DNA of 64,000 nucleotides, from contig UZAE01012019.1 in the NCBI GenBank assembly GCA_900617975.1, positions 32,157 to 96,156 of the forward strand. The letters are read 5' to 3'. The translations under genes and the position numbers were made by a program. A model generated the notes under the pieces. That model had not been told where the DNA came from. It searched no databases and was given only the letters and a program-made list of their open reading frames with translations. Shown here in pieces: positions 40,818 to 52,316 of this stretch; the first letter of the stretch is position 1; every line of letters starts with the position of its first letter. This DNA comes from Rodentolepis nana (taxonomy: Eukaryota > Platyhelminthes > Cestoda > Cyclophyllidea > Hymenolepididae).

Positions 40818-43800
40818 AAGACAAAATGATAAAATAGCCCTTTCATTACATTTCCCATTAACTGAAGTAAAAATCCAGGTACTTCTTTGATTGATAGTTG
40901 TACTCGTCACCGAAAATGCAACACTGACCCCCTACGTATTTAATAAAGTAATATGATTTACACCCAAAAAAACCACCACTAAAATTACGAGACTGATGAG
41001 TGTAGTCATGTGAAATGTTACCGAAACTGAGGTAGTAAAAGCGGCAAAAAATATACAATTCACGTGAGAGGCGAGTTTCCAAAAATGATGGCTGAGGGTG
41101 GGGGATTAATATGCATGGCAATGGCAATTCATACCTGCCCAAGTTTCGGAGTAGATTCGATAAAAGTATATGTAGAGGACTTCACATAATAGCATCGTCG
41201 CGAAAGAACAGGATAGGAAGCATGCAGACGCTCTAAAATGTTGAACACATATGAAATCATCTATTAATGGGGGGGGGGAATTAGAATTCGATATGGTTGA
41301 ATCTGATTAGCCTTCAAAATGGCCCAAATTCCAATAAATGTTAATTAGTAAACAATGATTCTTCAGCTGTGTGTTTCATTTGGTACACCATATGTGCGTC
41401 TGAAGTTTATATTCATTCATTTATTCGACGGAGAACAGCGTAATATCTGAGCCCAACCAAATCTATTAGCTCCTTTTGTTATATTTGCAGTTGCTAGTAC
41501 AGTTGATACAAAAGGTAGAAACGCGTATGGAACCTGGTCCTCCTCTATATAAACGGCGCAACCTTGTTGCAACCGCCTCAATGGATGAAAAGCACCATTA
41601 CTGTCTCTAGAAATAACCCTCAACTATCAAATCGAGAGAATGAGAGAGTATTAAATCCGGCTACTATCTCCAGATATTGAGGAGCATTTCAATCTGAACA
41701 GCTATCAATTATCCGAATACAGTACCGATTAGACAAGAGTCCCAGTATTCAATGATTTAGTGAATTCCTTCAAAAATTTGGGAAATGCTTAACTATAACT
41801 TGAACAAAGAATATGGGAAACAAAATTTTCACTAGTAAAAGGTGCAATTTAAAACTGGAAATAGGCCAAATGGCATACCTAAGTCCCAGTTTCAGGTAGT
41901 AAACAAGAGGTTGAGTTAGGACAGTGAATATGGTTCCAGCAATGGCTGCAAGTGTCATGGGTTTCACAAGATTTTGACTAGTCAGGTACCGTGAAAGTGT
42001 CATGAAGAGAAAGTCACACTGAAAGTAGAAAAAGAACGTCAATATATACCTGTTAAATGGAATTATTCAAACTATTCCAAAAATAATGCTACATGTGGAG
42101 ATCGGGAGCATACTCATTGTTACCTGTCTATCAAAGCTGTCCTAAGCATGTTCTAATAGTTCACTAAGTATATGTAGTCACTGTTTATGATTCATCGTTA
42201 AGGGCTACCTTGATGTATCTTAACCAATACAGTCGCTCACTTCGTTCAATAGGACAATCGACTCTGCGATAATAACGATATGATACTCAAACCTATTTAA
42301 GGAAGTATTTGCTAATGCTCATTTTGACTAAAGTGGAATCCTCTAATGTAGGATTCGCATAACCGTTATACTAGTCAGACCTAACAAGTGGAATTGATCA
42401 TTCCAATCAATGAGAGTGTGCCGATGGGAATTGAACCGGTGCTTTCTAAATGATGTAGTCGAAGTTCCATAGTGGCCGCTACTTCAAAGGCGTACAGACC
42501 TAAACCTAATGTCATTTTGGACCAACTAAATGCTTACGTGCACATATTTTTACAAATATCGTAAAAAATAGACATATATAGCAAAGAATATGACATAAGA
42601 AATTCAACGCACGTAGAGTCCGGGTAGGAAGCACATAATATAATCGGCCGCCAAACTAGTTCAGGGGAAAAAAGTTCATAATAGTAAGAATAACGACGAA
42701 AAGGGGGAGTGGTTAGACAGAGGGTGGAACTTACGATGAAATAAGTGGATCCTGTTGTGCTTTGAGAAGAAAATACTCAATGCTTATGTGGAAACAAGCC
42801 AGTGTGAGGAAGATTAGCGTCATGATAAGCAGTGCTAAAAGGAGACACGAAAATGTAGCAATTTTTTAAGAAAACTTAAAGGAAAAAGGAAAAGATGTAG
42901 GCCATACTGACACAATATAAGTTTTAAAATGCTGTGTGCCCATATAACATAGATGATATGCAAATCCATAAAAAAGACGTAGTGAAAATGCATAAAAGGC
43001 GTCAGAGATTAAGGGCTCGAACTCACTGTAGCATACCCAGTGGCCGAAAAGGTACTACATAGATCTTTAACAATAAAGCTACCAAACCAATAAGAACAAT
43101 ATGAAAGCTTACACTAAATAGTGGCTTAAATAACTCAATTTAGGTAACAATGAGGCCACTGGTTTGACTGCTTTATTGTGGCTGAAATACCTGACAACAA
43201 AGTTAATGTACTTACTTCAAAGATGAGATATCGCACTAAATAGGAGCGAAATATAAATTTTACAACTGCAGTAAAGATTAGAAAGAAAAGAATGCCTCTT
43301 CGCTAACAAAGAGATCAACAAGTGACCAGTTTTCGAAGTATTTTAAACTGAAAAAGGACAATGAAAATTAAACTAACTTGTAATACAGACTGCTATCTCT
43401 AATACTGAAACTATGTTCAATGTCAAAATACCTTCAAAGAATTTCGAAATTGATGGCCGTTGACGACGCCTACATAGTCAACATTCAGAGAATTAGTCAA
43501 TTATACACTAAAGGTAAAAACTGAATACCCGAACGGTATAAAGTCGATAATCTTTATAGAAAACAACATTGGACAAAAGAAAAATGAAAGAATGTAAGTT
43601 CAACAGCGTTCCGAATTCCATTTACCAAAGAAGACACGAAAAGAAAGTAAAAATGAAAATAATAAGAAAGTTACTTCGAGAGAGGGAGAGGAACAGGTAA
43701 AAAATCGATGCAAAAGTAACTATAACTAATGTAGATATAATCAGAGGAGCGTACGATTATTGAAAATCAACCTCAAATAAATGAACTAAAATAATCCACA

Positions 43801-44665
43801 AGTTTAAGTAAAGTTAAGTAAAAGTAAAAATCAGATCTCAACTCGAAGGCGAAAGTAAACGGTAACTACCTCTAAACAAGAAACAACTTCGATTTTTCTG
43901 AGTTTTACGACAACATTCAGCGCAACCGAAATTCACAGTTTGTTTAAATAAGTCTTTTGATCTCAAACAAACATTACTCTACCGAAATGTTAAGATTGAT
44001 GGACAGAGTTTGTCATGAGGTTGGTATACAAATTAGCGCAAAGTCAACCTCAAATACTTCTAAAATTATAATAAACAAAGCTGCACAAACAGTAAGCGTT
44101 ATAAAATTCGTATTTAAATAGAATTACGATTTCGAATAGGGAACTTACAACGCTGGAGAATAATTCCCATTAATTTCCTTCTTGAACTTCCATAGGCCTG
44201 AAGAAAATTTAAATCAAATGATTAAACAAGTTTATAGAGGGTAAACAAGCCAAATTTTGCTAAAATACCTGACTGAATAAAGTTTCTGAGGCTGTTGAAA
44301 AACCCATATCAATGCAGAGACCAAGTACATTGATCACCTAAGCGTTAAAAACACAAGAAAATAAATAAAATAGCAGGGATCAATTGAAATTATAATTCAG
44401 AATTGCAAACGCATACAGTGTTGGCTAATGACGATGCGTCAAGTTCCTCACGACTAAAATGACCGCAAATCATAATGCTCAAAAAAGGACATATAAAACG
44501 AAGAAAATGCGTCACCATCTAAAATGAGTAAAATGCGAGAAAGATTGTGCTTGAACAACACAATAAAGTAGTAAAGTAGAGTATAGCAGTAAAACTTACC
44601 AATGGAAAAGCGAGGATTATAATTTTACGAAACTCCTCAACATAGCTAAATGACGTGGATGACAT
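27420..44665 (-). CDS. SLC47A: MATE family multidrug and toxin extrusion transporter (SLC47-like), 18 exons
   Basis: Predicted proton/organic-cation antiporter of the plasma membrane. Exons, 5' to 3': 44600-44665, 44417-44518, 44269-44337, 44149-44197, 42735-42834, 42613-42655, 41879-42018, 41135-41232, 40594-40710, 37440-37507, 36447-36555, 36231-36306, 36048-36117, 33819-33951, 32291-32385, 30982-31033, 27783-27806, 27420-27679. All junctions keep phase; total about 556 aa, close to human MATE1 (570). Matching blocks in order: MICGHFSREELDASSLAN (TM1 and after), AYGSSRRKLMGIILQR, YIMCFLPGLY, ETWAGWDFVSALSDWGIFFR, GAQAIVFQIQSFIYMVPLG, VNVRVAQQLGAFDPQGAR, LPYLFTSDKEVIDEAAKLFP, ACGRQFLGAATIFFGYYCIG. 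The first 15 exons are firm. The last three, including a 24-nt microexon, are inferred from splice sites and phase; they supply a 13th hydrophobic segment as in vertebrate MATEs. Reading through the 32291 donor instead would end near 32084. Mariner copy 1 sits in the 37508-40593 intron. Confidence 0.88.
31083..31104. repeat. Poly-C tract, 22 bp
   Basis: C22 in a MATE intron, only 50 bp from the proposed exon 30982-31033. A G11 run lies at 30883-30893 on the other side of that exon. Confidence 0.95.
31869..31890. repeat. Poly-C tract, 22 bp
   Basis: C22 followed by ACCCCCAC, in the MATE intron between 31033 and 32291. Confidence 0.95.
32981..33003. repeat. Poly-C tract, 23 bp
   Basis: C23 then GCCCCCA, in the MATE intron between exons 32291-32385 and 33819-33951. 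Confidence 0.95.
38421..39724 (+). mobile_element. Mariner transposon, copy 1 (1304 bp), in a MATE intron
   Basis: A full-length Tc1/mariner DNA transposon bounded by TA on both sides (38419-38420 and 39725-39726). Terminal inverted repeats of about 25 bp are visible: the left end begins TTGGGTGGGCAACTAAGTCA, the right end in reverse complement TTAGGTCGGCAACTAAGTCA. The body encodes a broken mariner transposase. It lies in the 37508-40593 intron of the MATE gene, antisense to it. Copy 2 at 57129-58432 has exactly the same length. Confidence 0.95.
38603..39650 (+). pseudogene. Mariner transposase, frameshifted
   Basis: Reads as a mariner transposase in pieces. The N-terminal helix-turn-helix part is QCRNWLERFRCGDFSLKNSQ with RSGRPVEVDE. 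The catalytic half has TGDEKWI (first Asp), HHDNARPP (second Asp) and PDLAPSDYHLF (third Asp), the DD34D arrangement of mariners. A predicted start at 38603 and stop at 39648-39650 remain. Frame is lost at least three times: a one-base loss near 38694, an A-run near 38910, and a four-base TACT duplication just before TGDEKWI near 39062. It cannot make an intact protein. The sequence resembles the irritans/Hsmar-type mariners, judged by similarity to the SETMAR transposase part. Confidence 0.93.
40784..40814. repeat. (AT)n microsatellite
   Basis: About 15 TA units in the MATE intron between exons 40594-40710 and 41135-41232. Confidence 0.95.
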
Positions 44666-45674
44666 CACCACTTGCTGGGAAGCAAAAAATTATTTAAATA
44701 ACGATACTCATTGGTAACAATGAGAAACAATTAATGTACAAAAATAAAAAAATATATATTAAGATATATATAGACCAATACAAATAAGTATAATAATGAA
44801 AGGATAAAATTAATTACTGTACAATTGAGATAAATAACGGCTAAAAAATAAGGGAATCACCTCAAAAAAGAAATATCCCCAAACCCATAAATACCTAGAC
44901 GATATTCAATATGTGCGAACGACCTTTAAATATTCAATAGCCCAACAAAAATTTGGTTTACACACTCAATAATATAAACTAAAATTTATGTAAAGGAACA
45001 TTATTCAAATAAAAAATATATGTATATTAAATATTTCAAAAATTGATAACTCTAATTTAATAAAAGGTAACAGTAATTACCAAAAACAGCAAACGCAGAA
45101 TTTATTTTTTAAGGAAACAATTTTGTGCCCTTCTTTTTATATAGGAATATTGCTCTTTTATTTGAATATGGGTATTTTGTGCGACTGATTATATCTTTGC
45201 CATTGAAAAGCAATAATAGTATGATTTAAATAAAATATTTAATTCGTCAATATTTTTGTCTGTTTTCTTTTAATTTAATAGCTATTATGTGATTGCTTTA
45301 TGTCATCCTTAAAACAATTTAAATTTATTTCAGCTAACTTATTAAACATCTAATTTCGATTTCGTTATTGATTTGTGCAAACCGATAGTTGTAATATTTT
45401 GGATTCGCAATTTACTTGGCATAAAGTCTTTAGTCCGCGCACTTCTTAACGGTCGGTTGGTTTTTATCATGGGGCTTTTTTGTTAGCCTTCTTTTCTGCC
45501 ATTGGGTTTTATTCAGATGAGAAGTCGAAGCTATGTTTTGATTATTTAATTTAATCTTATCACTATGTTTGTTCTGCTCTTATCCTTGTCTTTAACAAAA
45601 TGATAATGATTGAATATATCTCAATCGATCTATCATTTAATTATTTTTAAACATGTTTTGTCATTAGATATATA
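44666..45674. other. Divergent intergenic region, MATE and GTF2A2
   Basis: About 1 kb, very AT-rich. Shared upstream region for two divergent genes; no clear TATA box, CpG cluster or other element could be separated from the AT background. A splice acceptor at about 44677 suggests the MATE transcript begins farther upstream or is trans-spliced. Confidence 0.5.
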
Positions 45675-46163
45675 ATGTCGGAGGAATACCATCAACTTTA
45701 CCGCGGTACAACCATTGGAAGTACTCTTCAGGAATCTTTAGATGAGATGCTGGACCATAATCTTATTAAAAATCCTCTAGCCATGAAGGTATACCTATTG
45801 ATACTATCCCGATTTAATTTAATTAGGTTATGAAAAAGTTCGATCAGTGTATATGTAATGCTCTGTCAACACAAATAAAAAATCGACTAAATCTTCAAGG
45901 GTATCTTAATGCCTACCGTAATTGCGATAACGTCTGGACCTTGGTTCTTAACAATGTTGAAATTAAGGACGGCTCCTCTACAACCCATGTGGACAAAGTT
46001 AGTTTTTATAACCTTTTAATTTACTTTTTAGATGAAAATTGTGGCCTGTGAAGGCAAGAAATCGAAGAATTCAGAGTCTCAAGGATCTCAAAAGCAGAAC
46101 CCAAGCCGACCGGGACAGCATTTATCAGGACCACAGGGCGATGGCGATCTTGACGAAGATTAA
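45675..46163 (+). CDS. GTF2A2: Transcription initiation factor IIA gamma subunit
   Basis: The small TFIIA subunit, which stabilises TBP on the TATA box. Three exons, 45675-45788, 45827-45997 and 46032-46163, encode 138 aa, separated by introns of only 38 and 34 bp. The start (MSEEYHQLYRGTTIGSTLQE) aligns with the family N terminus (YQLYR.TT.G.SLQESLDE). The second exon carries the beta-barrel part, with NAYRNCDNVWTLVLNNVEIK corresponding to the conserved CDNVWTFVLNDVEF. The third starts with MKIVACEGK, matching VDKVKIVACDGK. Human GTF2A2 is 109 aa; the extra roughly 30 residues are a C-terminal extension rich in Ser, Gln, Gly and Asp ending GDGDLDED. It is divergent from the MATE gene about 1 kb upstream and converges on PGD, with about 190 bp between stops. 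Confidence 0.95.
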
Positions 46164-46352
46164 TGTAAATAATTTTAAGTTTTTTCTCACTTCTCCAAAA
46201 ATTCCATGTTCTACTCTTCCCATAAAAGCCAGTTTATCGGTGCGAATCTACTTTATTTTCTAATAGAGAAATTATTGTTAAATTTAGTCGTGGTTGATTG
46301 GAAATGATGATTTGACACTATTGAAAGGGGGGGGGTTATAGTTGAGGGCCCT

Positions 46353-49300
46353 TCAAACTTGATAGGTAGAAGATGTTGTATTCCCACCAGTACCAGACCA
46401 ATCTGTGTGATGCCATTGGCCTGGTTTACCTTCTATTTCGTACATGTGTGCCCCAAAGTAATCGCGTTGAGCCTAAAAATTAAGATAGCTACATTCAGTC
46501 AACAAGTTTCCACAAAGGAGTCTACATGCGAGAATTCGACTATTACCTGAATTAAGTTGGCCGGCAAACGAGCAGATCTGAAGGCATCATAGAAAGCCAA
46601 AGCAGAACTAAATCCAGGTGCAGGAATGCCCGCAAGTACACTCATACAAACAGCTGATCGCCAACCAGCCTGAGAGGTGGAGAAGTTAGCAAAATTAGGG
46701 TATGGTTTCTCCAATGTATGCACCGTAACTTCAGATCAATTCACTAACCTGGCAATCAGTGAGAACTTTGTGAAAGAAGGAGTCCAAAAGCAAGTTGGTG
46801 AGTTTGGGATTGTGATTGTAGGCCGCGTTTATATTTTGCAAGAATCGGCTAGTAGGTAAACATTAACTCGTGATTGTGAGACTACACAACATACCTGCGG
46901 ATAATGCAACCACCCCGCCAAGTCAAAGCAATCGATCCCAAATTCAGTTCCCAACCAAAGTCATTACTAGCCTTTTGCAACAGCATGAAGCCTTGGGCAT
47001 ATGATACAACCTTGGATGCATAGAGAGCCTAATATAGGGATAAATTATTCCAATTAGTAAGGCTCTTACAAAGGGGTATAAAAAGAAGCAATAGCAACTT
47101 TAACAACAAATTGATTTTACTCTATCTGAATTCATAGAGCGATCGTGATTAAAGCAGCAAATATCCATACAAACCTATCGGCATTGGTTAAGTCGAGCGC
47201 AATTTTCTGACGAAGATTAGCTACTCAAGTAAGCTTTAATGGCTACTTTGACAATCTGCAGGCCCGTAAAAGAGCGAATAGGCCGTGATTCCATTAAATA
47301 CGTCTACTGGCTGCAGAACATGCGGATTTGAACATCAAAAGTTCTGGGAAGATTAGACGAGGTTCCAACACTTGAAAGTCCATGTTAGTAAAAAAATTCA
47401 GAACGACAAGATAGAAACAAATTCCACACTATAATTCATTCTTTAACTTATCATTCTCCAAGGTTAAAATCTTAAAGTAAGAAAGAGGTTAGATTGCAAC
47501 TCACCTGTCGAATTTGTTCAATCACGTTCTTCTTTCCTTCCAAAGAGATCTTCTTGTATTTCTCAACTTCTGGAGCATTCGTAGGACCTGTAAGTATTTT
47601 AGAAGCTTCCATGCGCTCATCTTTCATTGCAGAAAGGTTTCTCGAGAAGACAGACTCGGCTGAAATGAAATTTCAGATTGAAAGCGTTTCAATTGAAAAA
47701 AAACTGCTTTTCCATTCCACACTTACCAATAAGAGTGATCGGACTTCCCCGTTCAATGCCCGAGATAACTGACCACTTTCCAGTCCCTTTCTAAAAAGGG
47801 TATTAATTAAATATGTCATTTATTAGGTGTTTACTCTCTTTGCATAGGGCGTTACCTTAATGTAGAGCGGAAAATAATTCAATTGGCCCCACCCAAACAA
47901 TATTTACTAGACAGTTTTACTTATTTGAAAAAAAACAAATTAATTCTGAAATTTCATTGAGGCAATTTTATGCTTATCGAATATTAAAAAAGCCTAGCTA
48001 ACGGCTTAGCGTTCAATTGCTCTCAATGGATTAAGCAATTGGACGGCAAAAGCGTAAAGTCAAAAGTAAAACGGATATAAATCTTTAACTTCACATTCTA
48101 TCCAGTTCTTCAAACTATCGTATTTTAACTTTTAAACCCCAAACTCGACATTAAACTTGCCACGCGTGTTTTAAACGCAAAACTCAATGACAATAGAAGA
48201 CCTGTCATTTGGTCATTTTCAGAAGCGTGATTTGAAGTACAACAGGAACGAAATCTGCATTAAAGTGTCTCCCAATTGTATTGATAAAAAAATTGGTTCT
48301 TGCAAGTATTGATAAAACTTAAGAGATGGCAAGATGTTTCAGATGTGGTGGAAATAAAAGTACAGACCCCACGTTTACTTTCACCTTTTTAGAACGCGAA
48401 AGAAATGAACTTCTATCAAGGAGTAGGAAGAAACTAGCCCATCCATCAGCCTTAAAGATCTTACTATACTTGTGTGCGTATGACCCTGGTTTGAGTTTTA
48501 CCTGACCAGAAACGTCACGAATTTTGTCAAGAAGGAAGCTACCCGAGTCATCTTTAAAGCGCAAAATATCGCGAGTGATTTCAATGAGATAGGACTCCAG
48601 TTCTCCTTTATTCCACTCATCAAAAACTTGAGCAATTTCTACCGGGGAGAGGTTTAGGTACTTTGAGAGAAGGGAGTAGGCCTCAGAAATCAACTGCATA
48701 TCGCCATATTCAATGCCGTTGTGAACCATTTTAACAAAATGGCCAGCACCGCCAGTTCCAGTCTGAAAAGTACAAGAAACAATGGCTGGCAACAACAACA
48801 ACTAAAAGGACAGCTTGACAAACAAAATACAACCTGGTGCTATTAAGTAAATATCAGACTAACATTTCGGACTTAGAAAAAAGCGAACTGATTCTGCTTA
48901 CCCAATCACAACAGGGTTCACCCGTGGGAGCTTTGGCAGAAATTGACTGGAAGATATCTTTGATAAGAGGCCTGGGATATCAATGTAAAAAAATTAGGTT
49001 TATTTAACTAGCTACAAGGCATAGGCACTAATCAGCAGTTTTAGAAATTTAGAAAAATGAACTCGATTTATTGAAATGTAAAGTAGAGGATCCATGCATA
49101 ATAAAATAGAAGAGTGAACGAGACATCCGTCCGACTAATGACTAACTCCAGGACAATATTCTAACACCCACATTTGAGCCTACCGGACAAGATATCACCA
49201 CCTATTCAAAGCGGAGAGGCAATAAATCAAGAGCGTGGGACTTCGCATGCACACTGTCACATTAATTCTAATTTTGATGGAAACATTAATTAAGCATCAA

Positions 49301-50023
49301 TCTAAGGGGAAAGAAACATACCATGCTAGGGGGTTACCTCCTGGCATAAGACTTGGTCCATTTCGAGCGCCTTCCTCGCCCCCACTAACGCCAGAGCCGA
49401 CATAAAGTATGCCTTTTGATTCAAGATAATCACAACGCCGATTAGTGTCCTCAAATTCTGAATTTCCACCATCAATGATAACGTCACCTCTCTCAAGAAG
49501 AGGAACCTGGAAGATCAAAAAAACATAGATAAATAATAAGAACATTTTCAATTAGGGATAAATTATTTTTAATTCTCGTGCACAGCAAAGTAGAAACGTA
49601 CCAATTTCTCGATGAATGCGTCAACTGCCTGGCCAGCTTTGACAAGAAGCATGATTTTACGAGGTTTCGCCAGACAGGCGACAAACTCCTCAAGAGATTT
49701 TGCACCGCACAAATTTTTGCGAGATTTTTCTTGCTCAATAAATTTGTCAACGGTGGCAACAGTACGATTATGGACACAAACCTAGCAATTCAATTATTTA
49801 ATTTCTTTTTCAAACTTTAAAGCCGTGATCAAGCATATTTAGCACCAAGTTTTGGCCCATTACCGCCAAACCAATTAGTCCAATATCGCATCTGAAACAA
49901 AAATATCATAGCATGATATGCTGCGCATACATCAAACTTCATTTAGGCTCAAGTCAAATACTAAATTTGAAACCTTAAATCAATTATGCTGAACTTGGGC
50001 ACTCACCCTTTGCAGCAACTCAT
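46353..50023 (-). CDS. PGD: 6-phosphogluconate dehydrogenase, decarboxylating, 12 exons
   Basis: Oxidises 6-phosphogluconate to ribulose 5-phosphate with NADP+ in the cytosolic pentose phosphate pathway. Exons, 5' to 3': 50007-50023, 49816-49891, 49602-49781, 49322-49506, 48902-48971, 48502-48762, 47727-47790, 47505-47659, 46895-47028, 46749-46848, 46547-46669, 46353-46472. They add up to 494 aa in one frame (human 483). The first exon is 17 nt (MSCCKG split), chosen because it ends in GTGAGT and restores the frame before [14 protein letters not shown], the Rossmann dinucleotide fold. Other signatures: [55 protein letters not shown] (about 184-201, with the catalytic Lys, His/Asn and Glu positions), WRGGCIIR, and a C terminus matching AQRDYFGAH. 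An intron of 34 bp (49782-49815) splits exons 2 and 3. No disruption is seen, so the gene appears intact. Confidence 0.96.
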
Positions 50024-51775
50024 CCTTTAGGATTACAGAAGGTAGTTCTAGGGATAACCTAAGGTCGTACAAGAACAACAAATGAAATAAAGGGTATTTA
50101 GTACATTTAAATAAGTACTTTGCTTTTTCTCACAAATGGCATCACCATTTCTAAGATCCAAATAGCAGGTTATAATATTTCATATTTTATCTTTAATAAA
50201 TTTTGTATATCAACTTGATTTTTACTATTTTTTTTAAATAAAGTGTTTATGGAACCTTTTCTTACTTTATAATAATATAAGAAAAAATAAGCACTGAGTT
50301 TTGATTTTCTATTACTGAAAAACTTACAAATCTCTAATTGGAAATTCGTTTTCGTAATAGGTCAGACTCAAATTGCAATATATCTTTTAGAAAATCCTCA
50401 TAAGCAAACGATTTTTTGATCGTTAATCTGATAAAAATTAAATAACGTGAAGGTGATTATAAATAATTGATAAGAACCATTAATACTGTTTTTATATCTT
50501 TCTCATAATTTTCGGAAAATATTTTTATTCCTCAGATTGCTTACATTAGTAAATATGACTTACACTTTAGCCATTAGTGGCGTGGAATTTATCTACGATA
50601 ACGATTTAGAGGATGAATTATCTACCCTCTCTTACAAGATAAAATGGACTTGAATATGCATTTTAAAAATTGGCATAGAACAAACGAGAATGGTGGAAAG
50701 AAATAAAAAATAGTGGAGGGGAAATTTGTAATAAAATGCAAGTGTCAGTATCTCGACTGAAAACTCATGATTATGATTTTTATGGCAAAGTTGAACAAAA
50801 TTTGCGAAGCTGAATTGTTTTATGCTGTCTTTGCCAATTTATGATTTTAGAATATGTGTCCTATGTAAATTTGCAACTAAAAATTATATGTGTGTTGGAA
50901 GTCTTATAAATTGTTCATGCAGATGATTCCGATATTTATTCATTTCTCGATCCTAATAATATCAATATATACATATATTTTATTCCATGAGTTTTTGAAT
51001 AAAATTATAAGCATTTCCACATAATGCATACCCACACACCCCGATATATTATTGTAATAAGAATACTTAAATTCGCATTCTTATTTCGGCTATTTGATTT
51101 ACTTAATAGTTAGATTACTAATAGGGAATTAATAACTACATCGGTGACATAAAGCGAGATGACGTTTAACCGGTTTGAACACCGAATCAGAGTTTACTCA
51201 TTTGTTTCAGTAGAGTATCCTGTCTTTTGGCCAAAGTAAGAAAAATTGCTAATTTTAGTGACTCCTTTTCGTTGCCCGTCTCCGAAGGTCAATATTGAAC
51301 AAAGAAAAGCCAACTGGTTATGCTAGCTATCAAGTAAAATCAACAGTGATTAAAAGGAAACACTAAAAGAATTCTGGCTTTTAAACCAAATTTTTAAAAA
51401 GCCCAATCAACCGTTAAGATAATGGTTACAGCTGAGTTTAAAGTTAATAATATATATAAGCATTGAATGAAAAAATTATTAAAATGAATGAAAATAGCGT
51501 AGTTCTCTTATTCAATAGAGTTAAAATTACCTATTAAACAGTGAAGTCGTTAGCCGAAAAATTTATTGTATTAGTGAATCAAACTATAATTTAAATGAAC
51601 AGACAACTATTTTCCAAATATCCAATAGTTTAAACCCACTACTTTACTTTATGCTTTTGGACCTATTAGGGCGCTCATTTCACATGCTTATATCCAATTA
51701 AATATATTTTTAGAGGAAATCTAGTTTATTAACCTCTCAAAATGAATGAAAAAGTTGTCGTTTTGTTTATTTTAG
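50024..51775. other. Divergent intergenic region, PGD and acidic gene
   Basis: AT-rich, no recognised coding exon. A short plus-strand ORF at about 50567 (MTYTLAISGVEFIYD) lacks a usable donor in the right frame, so I did not join it to the 51776 exon. Confidence 0.5.
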
Positions 51776-52316
51776 GAATGGGAGCTGTTAGGCTCTGTAA
51801 GTGTTCATTTTTCTTCAAATACACACCTAGATGAAGACTATGTTGATGAGGTTGATAGGGACGACGATGACGAAGAAGATCGGTTTAAAAAGCGAAAGAT
51901 CAGCCGACGTGATGTTAGCGATGATCCTTTGCCACCTGCTAATACTTTTGAGACGGTTGTAGAGGTCCAACAAAATCGATTTTCAGAAAAATTGATGAAA
52001 GCTTGTGATAATATTGGTCCTCACAATTGTTCTTGCAGGTAATTTGTATTATCCATATAAACTCTTTAGTCGGCTTTTTTGCTTCGGAGGATACTGTCAA
52101 AAGCTGGAAAAATATCATCCGAAATCTTTTTTAAAAAAAGGTGCTACCAATATGCCCTTTGTACTTACTCTTAACCAACCAGTTTGGGTTAAAATATGTC
52201 GTCAGACAATTCTATGGGGTCAAAATTTATGTGAATGCCGACGATACTTTTCAAACTGGAATGCAGTCAAAGGTAATCTTACTCTTTTCGTGAATGGAGA
52301 CGATTTCGTCATCTAG
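51776..52316 (+). CDS. Unrecognised acidic protein, two visible exons, 5' end unresolved
   Basis: I do not recognise the family. Exon 51776-52038 is open and starts right after a good acceptor (TTTATTTTAG); an in-frame stop overlaps the acceptor, so coding must begin at or beyond that splice. It encodes ELLGSVSVHFSS, then a strongly acidic run (DRDDDDEED), a basic patch (RFKKRKISRR) and DVSDDPLPPANTFETVVEVQ. A 31-bp candidate intron (52039-52069) leads to a second block ending at a stop at 52314-52316, Cys-rich at its start (CSCSRLFCFGGYC). Total about 169 aa. A second frame in 52137-52270 is also open, so the C-terminal half is uncertain. No upstream coding exon was identified. If a spliced leader ending in AUG were added at 51776, the frame would start with M followed by EWELLG. 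The PGD promoter lies divergently upstream. Confidence 0.5.
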
